A stretch of 64,000 nt of DNA, taken from contig NZ_BCRN01000012.1 in NCBI RefSeq assembly GCF_001552615.1, positions 62,001 to 126,000 on the forward strand. The letters are read 5' to 3'. A program made the position numbers and the translations under genes. Position 1 is the first letter of the stretch; the number at the start of each line of letters is the position of its first letter. This DNA comes from Millisia brevis NBRC 105863. Its GTDB lineage: Bacteria > Actinomycetota > Actinomycetes > Mycobacteriales > Mycobacteriaceae. Below, one piece after another: positions 17,686-27,677 of the stretch. The notes beneath the pieces were generated by a model that saw only the letters and a list, made by a program, of their open reading frames with translations, was not told where the DNA came from and searched no databases.

Positions 17686-19526
17686 TTCTGATCCGAGGGG
17701 TTCGACGGATCGTCGACAACCTCGGCGTCGACGACGTCATCGTCGGAGTCGGTCGCGGTGGCGCCACCGGCGGCACCCTCCTTGGCCTGCGCCTCGTAGA
17801 TCGCCTGGCCGAGGGCCTGCGACTCGGTGCTGACCTTCTCCACCGCGGCCTTGATCGCCGCGATGTCGGTACCGGCGAGAGCGGTCTTGGCCTCGGCGAT
17901 CGCCGCCTCGACCTTGGTCTTGATCTCGTCGGAGACCTTGTCGGAGTTGTCCGCGATGAACTTCTCCGTCTGGTAGACCAGCGACTCCGCCTGGTTGCGG
18001 ACCTCGGCCTCCTCGCGACGCGTCTTGTCCTCCTGCGCGTGCGCCTCGGCGTCCTTGATCATCCGGTCGATCTCCTCCTGGGACAGGCCGGAGCCGTCCT
18101 GGATCTTGATCGTGTTCTCCTTGCCGGTGCCCTTGTCCTTCGCGGTGACGTGCACGATGCCGTTGGCATCGATGTCGAAGGTCACCTCGATCTGCGGGAC
18201 ACCGCGCGGGGCCGGCGGGATACCGGTCAGCTCGAAGGATCCGAGCAGCTTGTTGTGCGAGGCGATCTCGCGCTCACCCTGGAAGACCTGGATCTGCACC
18301 GACGGCTGGTTGTCGTCGGCGGTGGTGAAGGTCTCGCTGCGCTTGGTCGGGATCGTGGTGTTGCGCTCGATCAGCTTGGTCATCACGCCACCCTTGGTTT
18401 CGATACCGAGGGACAGCGGGGTGACGTCGAGCAGCAGGACGTCCTTGACCTCACCCTTGAGCACACCGGCCTGCAGGGCGGCGCCGACGGCGACGACCTC
18501 GTCCGGGTTGACGCCCTTGTTCGGCTCACGTCCGCCGGTCAGTTCCTTGACCAGCTCGGTGACCGCGGGCATACGGGTGGAGCCACCGACGAGGACCACA
18601 TGGTCGATGTCGTTGACCGAGATGCCGGCGTCCTTGATGACCGACTGGAACGGCACGCGGGTGCGATCCAGCAGGTAGGCGGTGATCTTCTGGAACTCGC
18701 TGCGGGAGAGCTGCTCGTCGAGGAAGAGCGGGTTCTTGTCCGCGTCCACCGTGATGTACGGCAGGTTGATCGACGTCGACTGCGAGCTCGACAGCTCGAT
18801 CTTCGCCTTCTCCGCCGCCTCGCGCAGGCGCTGCAGGGCCATCTTGTCCTTGGTCAGGTCGATGCCGTTCTGCGCCTTGAACTTCTCGACGAGCCAGTCG
18901 ACGACGCGCTGATCCCAGTCGTCGCCACCGAGCTGGTTGTCACCGGAGGTCGCGCGGACCTCGACGACGCCGTCGCCGATCTCGAGCAGCGACACGTCGA
19001 AGGTGCCACCACCGAGGTCGAAGACCAGGATGGTCTGTTCCTTCTCACCCTTGTCCAGGCCGTAGGCCAGGGCAGCCGCGGTCGGCTCGTTGACGATCCG
19101 CATGACGTTGAGGCCGGCGATCTGGCCGGCTTCCTTGGTCGCCTGGCGCTGCGCGTCCTCGAAGTAGGCCGGGACGGTGATCACCGCGTCGGTGACCTCC
19201 TCGCCCAGGTATGCCTCGGCGTCGCGCTTGAGCTTCATCAGCGTGCGGGCGCTGATCTCCTGCGGGGTGTACTTCTTGCCATCGATGTCGACGTTCCAGT
19301 CGGTGCCGATATGGCGCTTGACCGATCGGATCGTCCGGTCGACGTTGGTGACCGCCTGGTTCTTCGCGGGCTGGCCGACCAGCACCTCTCCGTTCTTGGC
19401 GAAGGCCACCACCGACGGTGTGGTCCGGGAGCCCTCCGCGTTCGCGATGACCGTGGGCTCACCACCCTCGAGCACGGATACCACCGAGTTGGTGGTGCCC
19501 AGGTCGATTCCCACCGCTCGACTCAT
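17682..19526 (-). CDS. dnaK: Chaperone DnaK (Hsp70)
   Basis: 614 residues from an ATG with AGGAGG upstream; start chosen because [14 protein letters not shown] is the universal N-terminus. The nucleotide-binding domain has [26 protein letters not shown] and [12 protein letters not shown]. The interdomain linker [13 protein letters not shown] leads to the peptide-binding domain, the helical lid and the acidic tail ([12 protein letters not shown]). This is the only canonical Hsp70 in the window, in contrast to four divergent relatives. First gene of dnaK-grpE-dnaJ-hspR, preceded by a HAIR element about 230 bp upstream. Confidence 0.98.
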   Translation of the reverse strand: MSRAVGIDLGTTNSVVSVLEGGEPTVIANAEGSRTTPSVVAFAKNGEVLVGQPAKNQAVTNVDRTIRSVKRHIGTDWNVDIDGKKYTPQEISARTLMKLKRDAEAYLGEEVTDAVITVPAYFEDAQRQATKEAGQIAGLNVMRIVNEPTAAALAYGLDKGEKEQTILVFDLGGGTFDVSLLEIGDGVVEVRATSGDNQLGGDDWDQRVVDWLVEKFKAQNGIDLTKDKMALQRLREAAEKAKIELSSSQSTSINLPYITVDADKNPLFLDEQLSRSEFQKITAYLLDRTRVPFQSVIKDAGISVNDIDHVVLVGGSTRMPAVTELVKELTGGREPNKGVNPDEVVAVGAALQAGVLKGEVKDVLLLDVTPLSLGIETKGGVMTKLIERNTTIPTKRSETFTTADDNQPSVQIQVFQGEREIASHNKLLGSFELTGIPPAPRGVPQIEVTFDIDANGIVHVTAKDKGTGKENTIKIQDGSGLSQEEIDRMIKDAEAHAQEDKTRREEAEVRNQAESLVYQTEKFIADNSDKVSDEIKTKVEAAIAEAKTALAGTDIAAIKAAVEKVSTESQALGQAIYEAQAKEGAAGGATATDSDDDVVDAEVVDDPSNPSDQK

Positions 19527-20081
19527 TACCTGCCTCCTGTTTGATGTCCGCCGTCGCTGCGGGGGACTGTGATCCCATCCGCCGCGACGATCGATTCCTG
19601 CGCCCGTGGGCGCGTGAGTGTCGGCAACTCGGCCGACAGAGCACGTCTCGTCGTCCCTCCGCCCGCCCTCCCCATCGGGAAGGGCCACGGAGCGGCGACG
19701 AAACTGCGCCCGCCGCGCTCGAGTCTGCACCTCTGCACGACCCGAGTCAACTAAGTTGAGTGAACCAAGCTCAAGTTGCTTGATGGTGACAACGCAACTT
19801 CGGTGCGGACTGTTCCCGGATTCGAAAATCTTCGGCGTCGTTTCTGTGATCTGCGCCACATACAGCAGGTTCACAGCCCGCCTACCAGGGGATATACAGG
19901 CAACCCGCCGATGGTCCGATCTACCACGAGATCTCGCCCGGAAAAGTGAAATATTCCTGAGAGTCCGACCGATACACAGCGCGTGGTGCAAAACGGATCG
20001 GTCATCCGATCGGTGGTCACCGCCACACGAGGGTCCGCCCGCGGGGGTGTGGGCCCGCACGAGCAAGACGAGGGAGCGAAT
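19527..20081. other. Divergent intergenic region, dnaK / unknown gene
   Basis: 555 bp with no supportable gene. It holds the HspR operator (19755-19775) and must carry the promoters of the dnaK operon (minus) and the 20082 gene (plus). The stretch 19740-19960 is richer in A/T than the surroundings. Confidence 0.8.
19755..19775. promoter_or_regulatory. HAIR element (HspR operator)
   Basis: gTTGAGT-N7-gCTCAAG matches the HAIR consensus CTTGAGT-N7-ACTCAAG at 12 of 14 positions with exactly the right spacer. Flanking half-sites (AGTCAAC at 19745-19751, CAAG/CTTG around 19767-19783) suggest a second overlapping site. HspR, encoded at the end of the dnaK operon, is the expected binder. Confidence 0.85.
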
Positions 20082-20852
20082 ATGGCGCAGGCCAACCAGC
20101 TGCGGATTGTGGAGCTCGGTCGTACGCGGACCGAGGTCAGTGTCGCCGGCTTGATCCAGGAGGACTACAGCTCCTCCCCGGGTCTCCATCGCGACGGCAT
20201 CTGGAGCGGCCTGGTGCGTGACTTCCGTGAGACGGTCCTGCTGCAGGTCGAGTTCCCCACCGAGGCCGGCGAGGAGTCCGCCTCGATCGGTTGGATCGTC
20301 GACGGCTGCCCGCTCGATCGCGCGTCGGCCACCGGCCTGCCGCGTCGGGTACCCGGCACCGTCGCCGTCGACTACCGCTGGCCGGGCGCCGACGACCGGA
20401 TGCACACGATCGCGCTGTCGATCGCCCCCGGCACCGCCGAGGCCACCATCCGCGTGCAGGTCGTCCACGCTCCCGCCGAGGGCCAGGCCCTGCGGTACGG
20501 CCCGGAGCTGGAGATCACCCTGCGCGGCAGCGTCGTCGACTGGCCCGCCGAGAAGCTGGCCAAGGAGCGCATCGCGCTCGGCGCGCTGGCCGACCGCATC
20601 ACCCGCGTGCTCGCGCTCGCCGGCGATACCTCCGGCACGTCGCCCGAGCGGCTCATGGACGCTCGCGGTGAGCAGGCCGACCGCATCGTCGCCGCGCTCG
20701 AAGCCGCCGAGGTCGCCCCGCTCGCCGACTCCGCCACCGCCGCGGAACTGGCCGCCGCGGTCACCGCGCTGCGTCCGGTGTCGATTGTCGCCCGCCCGCA
20801 GCCCTTTGTCGGCCGGCGTCCCCAGCGCGCCGGCGTCGTCGCCGGACACTGA
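20082..20852 (+). CDS. Unknown protein divergent from dnaK
   Basis: 256 residues from an ATG with GAGGGAG upstream. I do not recognise a family. The N-terminal two-thirds look beta-rich ([51 protein letters not shown]). The last third is helical and Ala-rich ([33 protein letters not shown]), and a basic end follows. No signal peptide or membrane helix. It faces dnaK across the HAIR region and is 144 bp upstream of Hsp70-like gene 2 on the same strand. A chaperone-related job is therefore plausible, but that rests on position alone. Confidence 0.75.
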   Translation: MAQANQLRIVELGRTRTEVSVAGLIQEDYSSSPGLHRDGIWSGLVRDFRETVLLQVEFPTEAGEESASIGWIVDGCPLDRASATGLPRRVPGTVAVDYRWPGADDRMHTIALSIAPGTAEATIRVQVVHAPAEGQALRYGPELEITLRGSVVDWPAEKLAKERIALGALADRITRVLALAGDTSGTSPERLMDARGEQADRIVAALEAAEVAPLADSATAAELAAAVTALRPVSIVARPQPFVGRRPQRAGVVAGH

Positions 20853-20996
20853 CCGAAGGACTCCGGTCGACCACCGAACCGGAGTCGACCATCGCGGGTC
20901 GGTATGGTACGAGGTGGCGATCGGCAGATCGTCGCCGACAGGTACCGGGGCCGTCGCGATGAGCTACCGCCCCACCGAGGACCGGAACGGAGCGAG

Positions 20997-22751
20997 ATGA
21001 CCACGACCGTCGGGTTGAAGGTCGGATCCGTCACCGCGTGCGCCGTCGTCGAGGCTTCGGGGGGTCGAACGGTCACCTGCCGCAGCAGCGCTCTGCGGCT
21101 GTCCGCCGCCGGCGGGGTCGACGTCACCGATGCCCCGGACGGACTGCGGATCGACTTCCCCGAGCTGGTCCCCAACCCCACCCCCTTCGGTCTGCCCGCG
21201 GGCGGTACCGCCACGGTCGCCGAGTTGTACGCCGGCGCCGTCCGCGCCCTGCTCGACCGCGCCCGCCGCACCGGCCCGGCCGGTCCCGCACATATCGTGC
21301 TGGCCGTTCCCGCCCACTGGGACACCACGGTCATCGACAGGGTGACCGCCCGCTGCGCCGAACGCGGTGTCGAGGATCTGCACACCGTCTCCGAGCCGGT
21401 CGCGGCCGCGACGTGGCTGCGCCATTTCCACGGCGCCGACGAACCGGTCCTCGTCTTCGACATGGGCGGTCACAGCCTCGATGTCGCCGTGGTCGGTTTC
21501 GACGGACGCCCGCGAGTCCTCGGAACCCCACTGCGGTCCCGTTCGTGCACGGGCGACGTCCTCGACGACATCGTGTTGCGCCACGTACTGGCCGAACTGG
21601 GCGCCGACCCGGACCTCTTCGACTCGACCGATCCGCAGGACATCGAGCGGATCACCCGACTGCGCGGCGCCTGCCGCTCCGCCCGCGAGGCATTGTCCAC
21701 CGACGACCACGTGGTGATCACCGACAGCGCCGCCATCGCCGCGGCCACGGGCGCGACGGCCGCGGTCACCGATTCGGCCACCGAGGCCTCCGAGGCCTCC
21801 GGCCCCGCCCCTGCGATCACGCTGACCCGCGACGAGTTGAACGCATTGATCACCGACTCGGTGCGGGCCGCCGCCGAGGAAGCCGCCGCGGTGATCGACA
21901 CCGCCGACGTCACGGTCGGGACGGTCCTGCTGACCGGCGGATGCGCCGATACCCCGGTGGTCACCGACATCGTGTCGACGCAGTTGGGACTCCCGGTGGT
22001 CTGCCATCCCTACCCGGCGACCACCTCCGCCGCGGGTGCGGCGCTGCCGAGCGCCGAAGCCGCCCGCCGGGCCGCGGTACCCGCTCCCCGCCCGGCCCCG
22101 GGCGCACGCGCCGAGGCCGTCCCCGGGCCCGCCGACTCCGGCAGCTTCGATCCCGACCGCGAGGCGATCACCGAGACCCTCCAGGCCGTGGTCGTCGAGG
22201 CGACACCGAAGTACACCGCCTACGCCGAGGTCGACGAGTCCGCGATCACCGAACCGACCGAGCCCGCCGATCCGACCGTGTCCGAGGTGCCCGTCCGCCG
22301 GGAACGCAGCCGCACCCTGCCGCTCTTCGGCGCGGCAGCCGCAGCCGCCGCGGTCGTGGTCGCGGTGGTGGGCGCGGTGCTGGTGCTCGACCCATCCAGC
22401 GACACCGGCCGGGTCGAGGCCGATCCCCCGGCGGTGACCGAACCGGTCCTGCCCCCCGCGGCGCCCGAACCCGAACCGGTGGTGGATGTGCCGATCGCGA
22501 TCGCCACCGAGACCCCGCCGGCGCCCGCCCCCGCGCCCGTCGCGCCCGTGCCCGCTCCGGCCTCGGTCGAGCCGCCGCCCGCCGCACCCGCGGAGCCGAC
22601 CAGCGAGGCACCGGCCGCAACCACGACCGCCGCCGTTCCCACCACGACGGCCGGAACGGTCGCGGATCAGTCGAACCGGCTGGTCGACGGGGTCCTGGAT
22701 TCGACCAACGGCATCGTCAACGACGTGCTCGAGGCCGTCCCCGGCTTCTGA
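20997..22751 (+). CDS. Membrane-anchored Hsp70-like protein 2
   Basis: 584 residues from the ATG at 20997 (GGAGCGAG before it). Residues 1-345 are an Hsp70-type domain: VGLKVGSVTACAV (Lys where DnaK has Asp8), LVFDMGGHSLDVAVV, VSEPVAAATWL and LLTGGCADTPVV. There is no substrate-binding domain. A roughly 80-residue linker and RRERSR precede one membrane helix (about 441-464). A 120-residue Pro/Ala/Glu tail then ends in a possible amphipathic helix (LVDGVLDSTNGIVNDVLEA). By the positive-inside rule the ATPase domain is cytosolic. Probably in one unit with the unknown 20082 gene. Function unknown. Confidence 0.87.
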   Translation: MTTTVGLKVGSVTACAVVEASGGRTVTCRSSALRLSAAGGVDVTDAPDGLRIDFPELVPNPTPFGLPAGGTATVAELYAGAVRALLDRARRTGPAGPAHIVLAVPAHWDTTVIDRVTARCAERGVEDLHTVSEPVAAATWLRHFHGADEPVLVFDMGGHSLDVAVVGFDGRPRVLGTPLRSRSCTGDVLDDIVLRHVLAELGADPDLFDSTDPQDIERITRLRGACRSAREALSTDDHVVITDSAAIAAATGATAAVTDSATEASEASGPAPAITLTRDELNALITDSVRAAAEEAAAVIDTADVTVGTVLLTGGCADTPVVTDIVSTQLGLPVVCHPYPATTSAAGAALPSAEAARRAAVPAPRPAPGARAEAVPGPADSGSFDPDREAITETLQAVVVEATPKYTAYAEVDESAITEPTEPADPTVSEVPVRRERSRTLPLFGAAAAAAAVVVAVVGAVLVLDPSSDTGRVEADPPAVTEPVLPPAAPEPEPVVDVPIAIATETPPAPAPAPVAPVPAPASVEPPPAAPAEPTSEAPAATTTAAVPTTTAGTVADQSNRLVDGVLDSTNGIVNDVLEAVPGF

Positions 22752-22757
22752 ACGAAC

Positions 22758-22791
22758 AGGCCCCCGACCAGCGATGCTGTTCGGGGGCCTG
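22758..22791. terminator. Hairpin terminator between converging genes
   Basis: CAGGCCCCCGA (22758-22768) pairs perfectly with TCGGGGGCCTG (22781-22791), loop 12 nt, just after the Hsp70-like gene 2 stop and before the fprB stop. Partial T-richness follows on the plus strand (ctcgtttg). Confidence 0.85.
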
Positions 22792-22809
22792 GCTCGTTTG
22801 TGTGCCGGT

Positions 22810-24516
22810 CTAGCGACCGGCGGTCATCAGGCGATCGACCAGGCCGGAACGTCCCTTGCCGCGCGGGCGGTCGCGCTCCGCGGCCGCGACCAGTTCGGCC
22901 GCCGTCAGATACTTCACCCGCCCCCGGACCCCGAGTCCGCGGGCGCGTTCGCTCCGGTCGATCCGTTGCCACCCGTGCCGGTCGATCCGGTCGCCGACTC
23001 GACCCGCGATCAGGGCCCCGAGATGGGAGTCGCCGACGCGGGGTGCGGCCAAGACGCCGCGGTTGAAGTCGTCGACCAGGGCGCCGACGGTCTCCTGCGA
23101 GCAGGACTTGTTGGTACCGATGAACCCCGAGGGTCCCCGCTTGATCCACCCGACCGCGTAGACGCCGGTCTCCGGTACCCCGCCGACCCGATCGAGGGCA
23201 CGGCCGCCGACATTGGGGACCACGGCCCGATCGGGATCGAAGGGCACGCCCGGCAATGCGCGTCCGCGGTAGCCGATACTGCGCAGCACCAGGCCCGCGT
23301 CGAGATCGACCAGCCGATCGGTCGCGCTGATCGTGCCGGTCGCCGGATCGATCGCGTTCTCGACGAAGCGGACACCGGTGACCGATGAGGAGCCGAGCAC
23401 CTCGGTCGGCGACAACAGATAGCGCAGGTTGATCGCCCGCCGGCCCGGCTCGGCCGCTGCGGCCATCGTCGAGAGGACCTCGAGCTTGGCGGCGAGATCA
23501 CCGTCGGCCCCGGACACCGCGGCGGCGACCAACTCGCGATCGCCGCCGGACAGGGTGACCGTCGCGTCCGGATAGGTGCTCAGTCCGATCAGCTCCGGCA
23601 GGGTGAACGCGGACTGCGCCGGACCGCGGCGCCCGACGATGACCACCTCCTCGACGCGGCTGTTCCGCAACGCGGCGAGAGCGACGTCGGAGATGTCGGT
23701 CGTCGCCAGGCTGTCGGGGTCGGCGGTCAGGATGCGGGCGACGTCGAGCGCGACGTTGCCGTTGCCGATGATCACCGCCCGTCGATGGCTCAGATCGACC
23801 GACCAGTCCCGGTAGTCCGGGTGGCCGTTGACCCAGGCGACAAACTCGGTGGCCGACGACGATCCCGGCAGGTCGGCGCCGGGGATGTTCAGCGGCCGAT
23901 CGGTCGCCGCACCGTACGCGTAGATGACCGCGTGGTGATGATCGAGCAGTTCCCGATGCGAGATGTCCCGGCCGACCTCGACGTTCAGATAGAACTCGAG
24001 GCCCTCCTGTCCGGCGATCGTGTCGAACAGTTCGGTGACCCGTTTGGTCTTCGGGTGGTCGGGAGCAACGCCCGAGCGCACCAGCCCGTACGGCACCGGC
24101 AACCGATCGAAGATATTGACCCGCACACCCGGCTGGGTCAGAAGCTCGTCCGCCGCGTACATCGCCGCCGGGCCCGAGCCGACGATCGCCACGCGAAGGC
24201 CGCGGTCGGTGACCACCGGAGCCGGGGTGACCGGCGCCAGCCAGGGCCGCATCGTCGCATCGTCGTCGGCGTAGTAGGCGGCGTTGATCGGCACGAAGAT
24301 CTGCTGATCGGGCCGCAACCGGGACTGCGGGGCGATCGCGTCCACCGGACATGCGGACACGCAGGCACCGCAGTCGACGCAGGCCGCCGGGTCGATGTGC
24401 AACATCTCCGCGGTGAGGAAGTCCGGTTCATCCGGCGTCGGATGGATGCAGTTGACCGGACAGGCGAAGACACACGACCCGTCGCTGCAGCACGACTGGG
24501 TCACCACGTGGGGCAT
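22810..24516 (-). CDS. fprB: Ferredoxin / ferredoxin-NADP reductase fusion (FprB type)
   Basis: 568 residues, close to the ~575 of M. tuberculosis FprB. Residues 1-65 are a bacterial-type ferredoxin with two Cys clusters (SCCSDGSCVFACPVNCIHP and CVDCGACVSACPVDAI). From residue 107 an adrenodoxin-reductase-like flavoprotein follows: FAD motif VAIVGSGPAAMYAADELL, PYGLVRSGVAPDHPKTK, NADPH motif VIIGNGNVALDVARIL, and the C-terminal GWIKRGPSGFIGTNK. It moves electrons from NADPH to an oxygenase or other acceptor. Lies 33 bp downstream of the AurF-like diiron gene on the same strand, an arrangement also recalled for Rv0885-Rv0886, so it may supply that enzyme. Confidence 0.93.
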   Translation of the reverse strand: MPHVVTQSCCSDGSCVFACPVNCIHPTPDEPDFLTAEMLHIDPAACVDCGACVSACPVDAIAPQSRLRPDQQIFVPINAAYYADDDATMRPWLAPVTPAPVVTDRGLRVAIVGSGPAAMYAADELLTQPGVRVNIFDRLPVPYGLVRSGVAPDHPKTKRVTELFDTIAGQEGLEFYLNVEVGRDISHRELLDHHHAVIYAYGAATDRPLNIPGADLPGSSSATEFVAWVNGHPDYRDWSVDLSHRRAVIIGNGNVALDVARILTADPDSLATTDISDVALAALRNSRVEEVVIVGRRGPAQSAFTLPELIGLSTYPDATVTLSGGDRELVAAAVSGADGDLAAKLEVLSTMAAAAEPGRRAINLRYLLSPTEVLGSSSVTGVRFVENAIDPATGTISATDRLVDLDAGLVLRSIGYRGRALPGVPFDPDRAVVPNVGGRALDRVGGVPETGVYAVGWIKRGPSGFIGTNKSCSQETVGALVDDFNRGVLAAPRVGDSHLGALIAGRVGDRIDRHGWQRIDRSERARGLGVRGRVKYLTAAELVAAAERDRPRGKGRSGLVDRLMTAGR

Positions 24517-24549
24517 CGGGAATTCCGCTTCTCTCGATCCGGATCGGGC

Positions 24550-25593
24550 TCAGGCCGCGATGTGCTGACCGGGGCCGCGCTGGGGTTCGCTGCGGAAGCG
24601 CGAGGAACGCCCGTCGATCAGGAGCGCTCGCCAGACGAGCTTGGCGAGCGGGGTGCGCAGGCCGGCCCGATCCGCGAGCATGCGGACGTCGGCGAAGACC
24701 TCGGTGAGCAGGCCGCGCCCACGGCTGCCGGTCCAGAACAGGTCCTTGCGCACCTGCTCCGGGATGTCGAAACGCTCCCAGAAGCTCTTCGGCGGGATCA
24801 TGATCGCGTCGGCGAGGACGCGCATGATGATCGGCAACGCCAGGGAGACCAGGAAGCGTTGCGCACGGCCCAGACGGGGTACGCGCCGTTCGATCCACTG
24901 GTGGGCGAAGGAGATGTGGCGGGCCTCCTCGGCGACGTGGATCTGCATCACGCGACGCATGATCGGGTGCAGGTTGCCACCCTCGCGCAGGACCGCCTTC
25001 TGGGTGTGGTCGATCGGCTCCTCACCGGCGAGGACGCCGATGAAGAAGAGCGTCGGGAAGCCCTTGGCCGCCAGCGGGATGAACGGAGCCAGGAAGCGCA
25101 GCACCCGGTTCATCCCCGCCGCGCGGCGGTCGACCCGATTGACCATCTCCTGGAACATCATCATGTGGTTGCACTCTTCGGCGCTCTCGTGGAGGCAGTA
25201 CCGATACTCCGGATCGCCGTTGGTCAGCGACGTCGCGTAGTTCATGAACCCGCCGACCAGGATGCCCTCGAATTGCAGACCGACCTTGGCGACATTGGCC
25301 TGGCGGTAGCGACCGATCTCGATCTGCAGGTCCCGCGGGGCGGCCAGGTACCACGGGTGTCCACCGAGCGGATCGGTCGCCGGCAGGATCCAGCGCTCGT
25401 CGTCCTCGATCACCGCGAACTCGGGCGACTGCCAGTCGATATCGGTGTAGGCGTCGAAGTGGCGATTGACCGAGCCCTCCGAGAGCAACCGCAGATTGTC
25501 GTAATACTCACCGACGAATGCGTCACCCTCGTCGTTCGACGAGGGTCCCTCGCGGGTCGGGCCCTGCGCGTGATCGGGACTGACTGCAACCAT
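24550..25593 (-). CDS. AurF-like diiron oxygenase (Rv0885-like)
   Basis: 347 residues from the ATG at 25591-25593, which has AGGAGG nine bases upstream; a TTG three codons earlier sits too close to that site. The helical core shows ferritin/diiron-type ligands: HESAEECNHMMMFQEM (ExxxH) and QIHVAEEARHISFAHQW (EExRH), plus upstream Glu in VGLQFEGIL. These resemble the p-aminobenzoate N-oxygenase AurF family, which uses a carboxylate-bridged diiron centre. Actual substrate unknown. No signal peptide; hydrophobic stretches (LAPFIPLAAKGFPTLFFIGVL) are part of the fold. Upstream AGTAAC repeats may control it; fprB follows at 33 bp. Confidence 0.85.
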   Translation of the reverse strand: MVAVSPDHAQGPTREGPSSNDEGDAFVGEYYDNLRLLSEGSVNRHFDAYTDIDWQSPEFAVIEDDERWILPATDPLGGHPWYLAAPRDLQIEIGRYRQANVAKVGLQFEGILVGGFMNYATSLTNGDPEYRYCLHESAEECNHMMMFQEMVNRVDRRAAGMNRVLRFLAPFIPLAAKGFPTLFFIGVLAGEEPIDHTQKAVLREGGNLHPIMRRVMQIHVAEEARHISFAHQWIERRVPRLGRAQRFLVSLALPIIMRVLADAIMIPPKSFWERFDIPEQVRKDLFWTGSRGRGLLTEVFADVRMLADRAGLRTPLAKLVWRALLIDGRSSRFRSEPQRGPGQHIAA

Positions 25594-26033
25594 CTCTTCC
25601 AACCTCCTGGCGGATTGACAGTGCGGTGCGCTACACGTCTGACATACGTGTCGGTGGCCGAATCACCGGTTGGGCGACCGGTGCACGCCCCGCTCCTGAG
25701 CCACTCGAATAAGAGTAACACCAAGTAACAGTAATGAGGTCGGTCTTCGTCAACCTCGCCCGATAGCCACGGTCGAACACGCGGCCCGGCGGTATCGCTC
25801 ACAGCAACTTCACATACTTGGCAAGGGTGAGCGATTGCCAGTACGTTCATATCGTCCGCGGCGACCGCCGACGGTCTCGGCTGCTCGACACGAGGTGGTC
25901 GACGGCCTCGGTACCGTAGTCGGAGCGCCGCCAAACGTGCGTGGCGCGGACGGACGGTGTGGCGCCGAGACGACGAGCTATCCGGTCGAGGGCACCAGGC
26001 CGATGATCGAGTGATGGGGAGACTCGGACCGGA
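25594..26033. other. Divergent intergenic region with AGTAAC direct repeats
   Basis: 440 bp without a supportable gene, between the AurF-like gene (minus) and Hsp70-like gene 3 (plus). It contains AGTAAC at 25714-25719 and 25724-25729 and AGTAAT at 25730-25735, the first two exactly 10 bp apart (one helical turn). These may be a regulator site for the minus-strand operon. Confidence 0.5.
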
Positions 26034-27554
26034 ATGACCGTACGCATCGGTATCACGATCGGTGACGCCACCTCGGTGGCCGTTTGCCGGACCGATGGCG
26101 AGGACGATCCCACCATCTTCACCAGCGCGACCGTTCTGGCGGTCGACATCGACGGCACCGTGCTGTTCGCGGATGATGTCGACGTTCCGGCGATGCGCGC
26201 TCCCCGCTTCGCAACCGACTTCGTCGGTGCGATTCCCCGATCCGACGGGTTCCCCCTGGCGGACGGACAGTCCGTTCGTCCCGAGGACCTGATGGCCCGC
26301 GCCGCCTGGTGCATGGTCGAGTCGGTCCACGCGATGGCCGACGACGACGACCGCGTCCTGGTGATCACCCACCCGGCCCGCTGGAGTCGCAACTCTCGCA
26401 ATCGGCTGCGCGATGGTCTCGACCACGTCGGGCTGCCGGAGGCCCGGCTGGTGTCCGAGGCGGATGCCGCGGTCAACCAGCTGCGGATGGACAACGCCCG
26501 GCAGCTGACCACCGCGGTGGTCACCGCCGACCTCGACGTCGTCGACATCGCGGTGATCGGGCCGCGGGCGGAGGCCTCGCTCGGGCCGTCCCCCACGATC
26601 GGTATCGCCGCCTCGACCCGCCCGGCGCGCGGCGTCACGCTGCGGTCCGCCTACTTCCGCGGCCCCGACGTGGTCGCCGACCTGTGGCGCGACGTGGTCG
26701 ACCGGGCCGGTGTCACCCCGCGCCGCCTGATCCTCACCGGCGTCCGCGCGGACGACCCGGTGTTGGCGCAGGTCTGCGCGCGCGTCTCCGGGCTGACCCC
26801 GCAGATCCAGCCGCATCTGGCCGCAGGCGGCGCCTATGTGATCGCCAATCGGCTGGTCGCAGCGTCCGATGCCGCGATGTCGGCGCCCGTCGAGCCGGAA
26901 CCCGCACCGGAGCCGCCGGCCCCGAAGACCGCACGTGCACCCAAGAAGCGACGCCTCGTCGACCGCACCCCGGTGGTATCCGGCGTGACGATGCTCGGCC
27001 TGGCGGCGTTGGCCGTCGGCGCGATGAGCACCTCGCCCTCCTGGTCGGGGCAGGACCGCACCGGACGCGAATCCGACTTCCCGACGGCCAGCAGTTCGGT
27101 GATCTACATGCCCACCCAGGATGCGGTCGAGGTCGAGCCGCCCGCGGGCTCCGACACGCCCGCCCCGGCCGCGCCCGCTCCGGCGGGGGCCGTCGCCACG
27201 GTGGTCGTTCCGCCCTCGTCGGCCGAGCTGTACGTCCCTCCGGTGGTCACCACCACCGCCGGTTCTCCCGCCGCGGTCACCCCGCCGACCGTCGATTCGT
27301 CGCGCGGCGATACCGCGCCCGACCGGACGACGACCACGGCGCCATCGGTCACCTGGACCGGGTTCCCCTCGCTGCCGTCCCTGCCGAGCATCGTTGTACC
27401 GACGGCCACCTCGTCGTCACAGCCGACCACGGCGGGATTCGGTACGACCACGCAGAGTTCGACGCCACAGACCGGTTCGTCGACCGCCACGACGAGCGAA
27501 GAGGATACCGACGAGTCGGGAACCGCAGGTACCGGGCGGAATTCGACCGATTGA
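26034..27554 (+). CDS. Membrane-anchored Hsp70-like protein 3 (degenerate nucleotide site)
   Basis: 506 residues. Residues 1-285 keep the Hsp70/actin outline (RIGITIGDATSVAV, VLVITHPARWS, LVSEADAAVNQL, LILTGVRADDPVLA). The phosphate-2 loop is lost, however (VVTADLDVVDIAVIG in place of [11 protein letters not shown]), and the phosphate-1 Asp is Thr. ATP binding is doubtful. A basic patch (APKKRRLVDR) precedes one membrane helix (about 313-331). A 175-residue Thr/Ser/Pro tail follows, probably outside and possibly O-glycosylated. No substrate-binding domain. An S1 peptidase gene follows after 123 bp on the same strand. Confidence 0.82.
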   Translation: MTVRIGITIGDATSVAVCRTDGEDDPTIFTSATVLAVDIDGTVLFADDVDVPAMRAPRFATDFVGAIPRSDGFPLADGQSVRPEDLMARAAWCMVESVHAMADDDDRVLVITHPARWSRNSRNRLRDGLDHVGLPEARLVSEADAAVNQLRMDNARQLTTAVVTADLDVVDIAVIGPRAEASLGPSPTIGIAASTRPARGVTLRSAYFRGPDVVADLWRDVVDRAGVTPRRLILTGVRADDPVLAQVCARVSGLTPQIQPHLAAGGAYVIANRLVAASDAAMSAPVEPEPAPEPPAPKTARAPKKRRLVDRTPVVSGVTMLGLAALAVGAMSTSPSWSGQDRTGRESDFPTASSSVIYMPTQDAVEVEPPAGSDTPAPAAPAPAGAVATVVVPPSSAELYVPPVVTTTAGSPAAVTPPTVDSSRGDTAPDRTTTTAPSVTWTGFPSLPSLPSIVVPTATSSSQPTTAGFGTTTQSSTPQTGSSTATTSEEDTDESGTAGTGRNSTD

Positions 27555-27677
27555 GACCTTTCGGAAGACACGGTCACCAGCGATAAGAGTCACTGCGCGC
27601 CGATACGCCGACCAGCACGACGATGCCATAGGGTGTTATCCGCCCGCCCGAGTACGGGTGGTGCGGGAAAGGATCAC

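Noticed and set aside
19527-20849. N-terminal extension of DnaK by 441 codons
   Set aside because: The extension runs through the HAIR operator and opposite the 20082 gene; the ATG at 19526 has a strong AGGAGG and gives the universal DnaK N-terminus.
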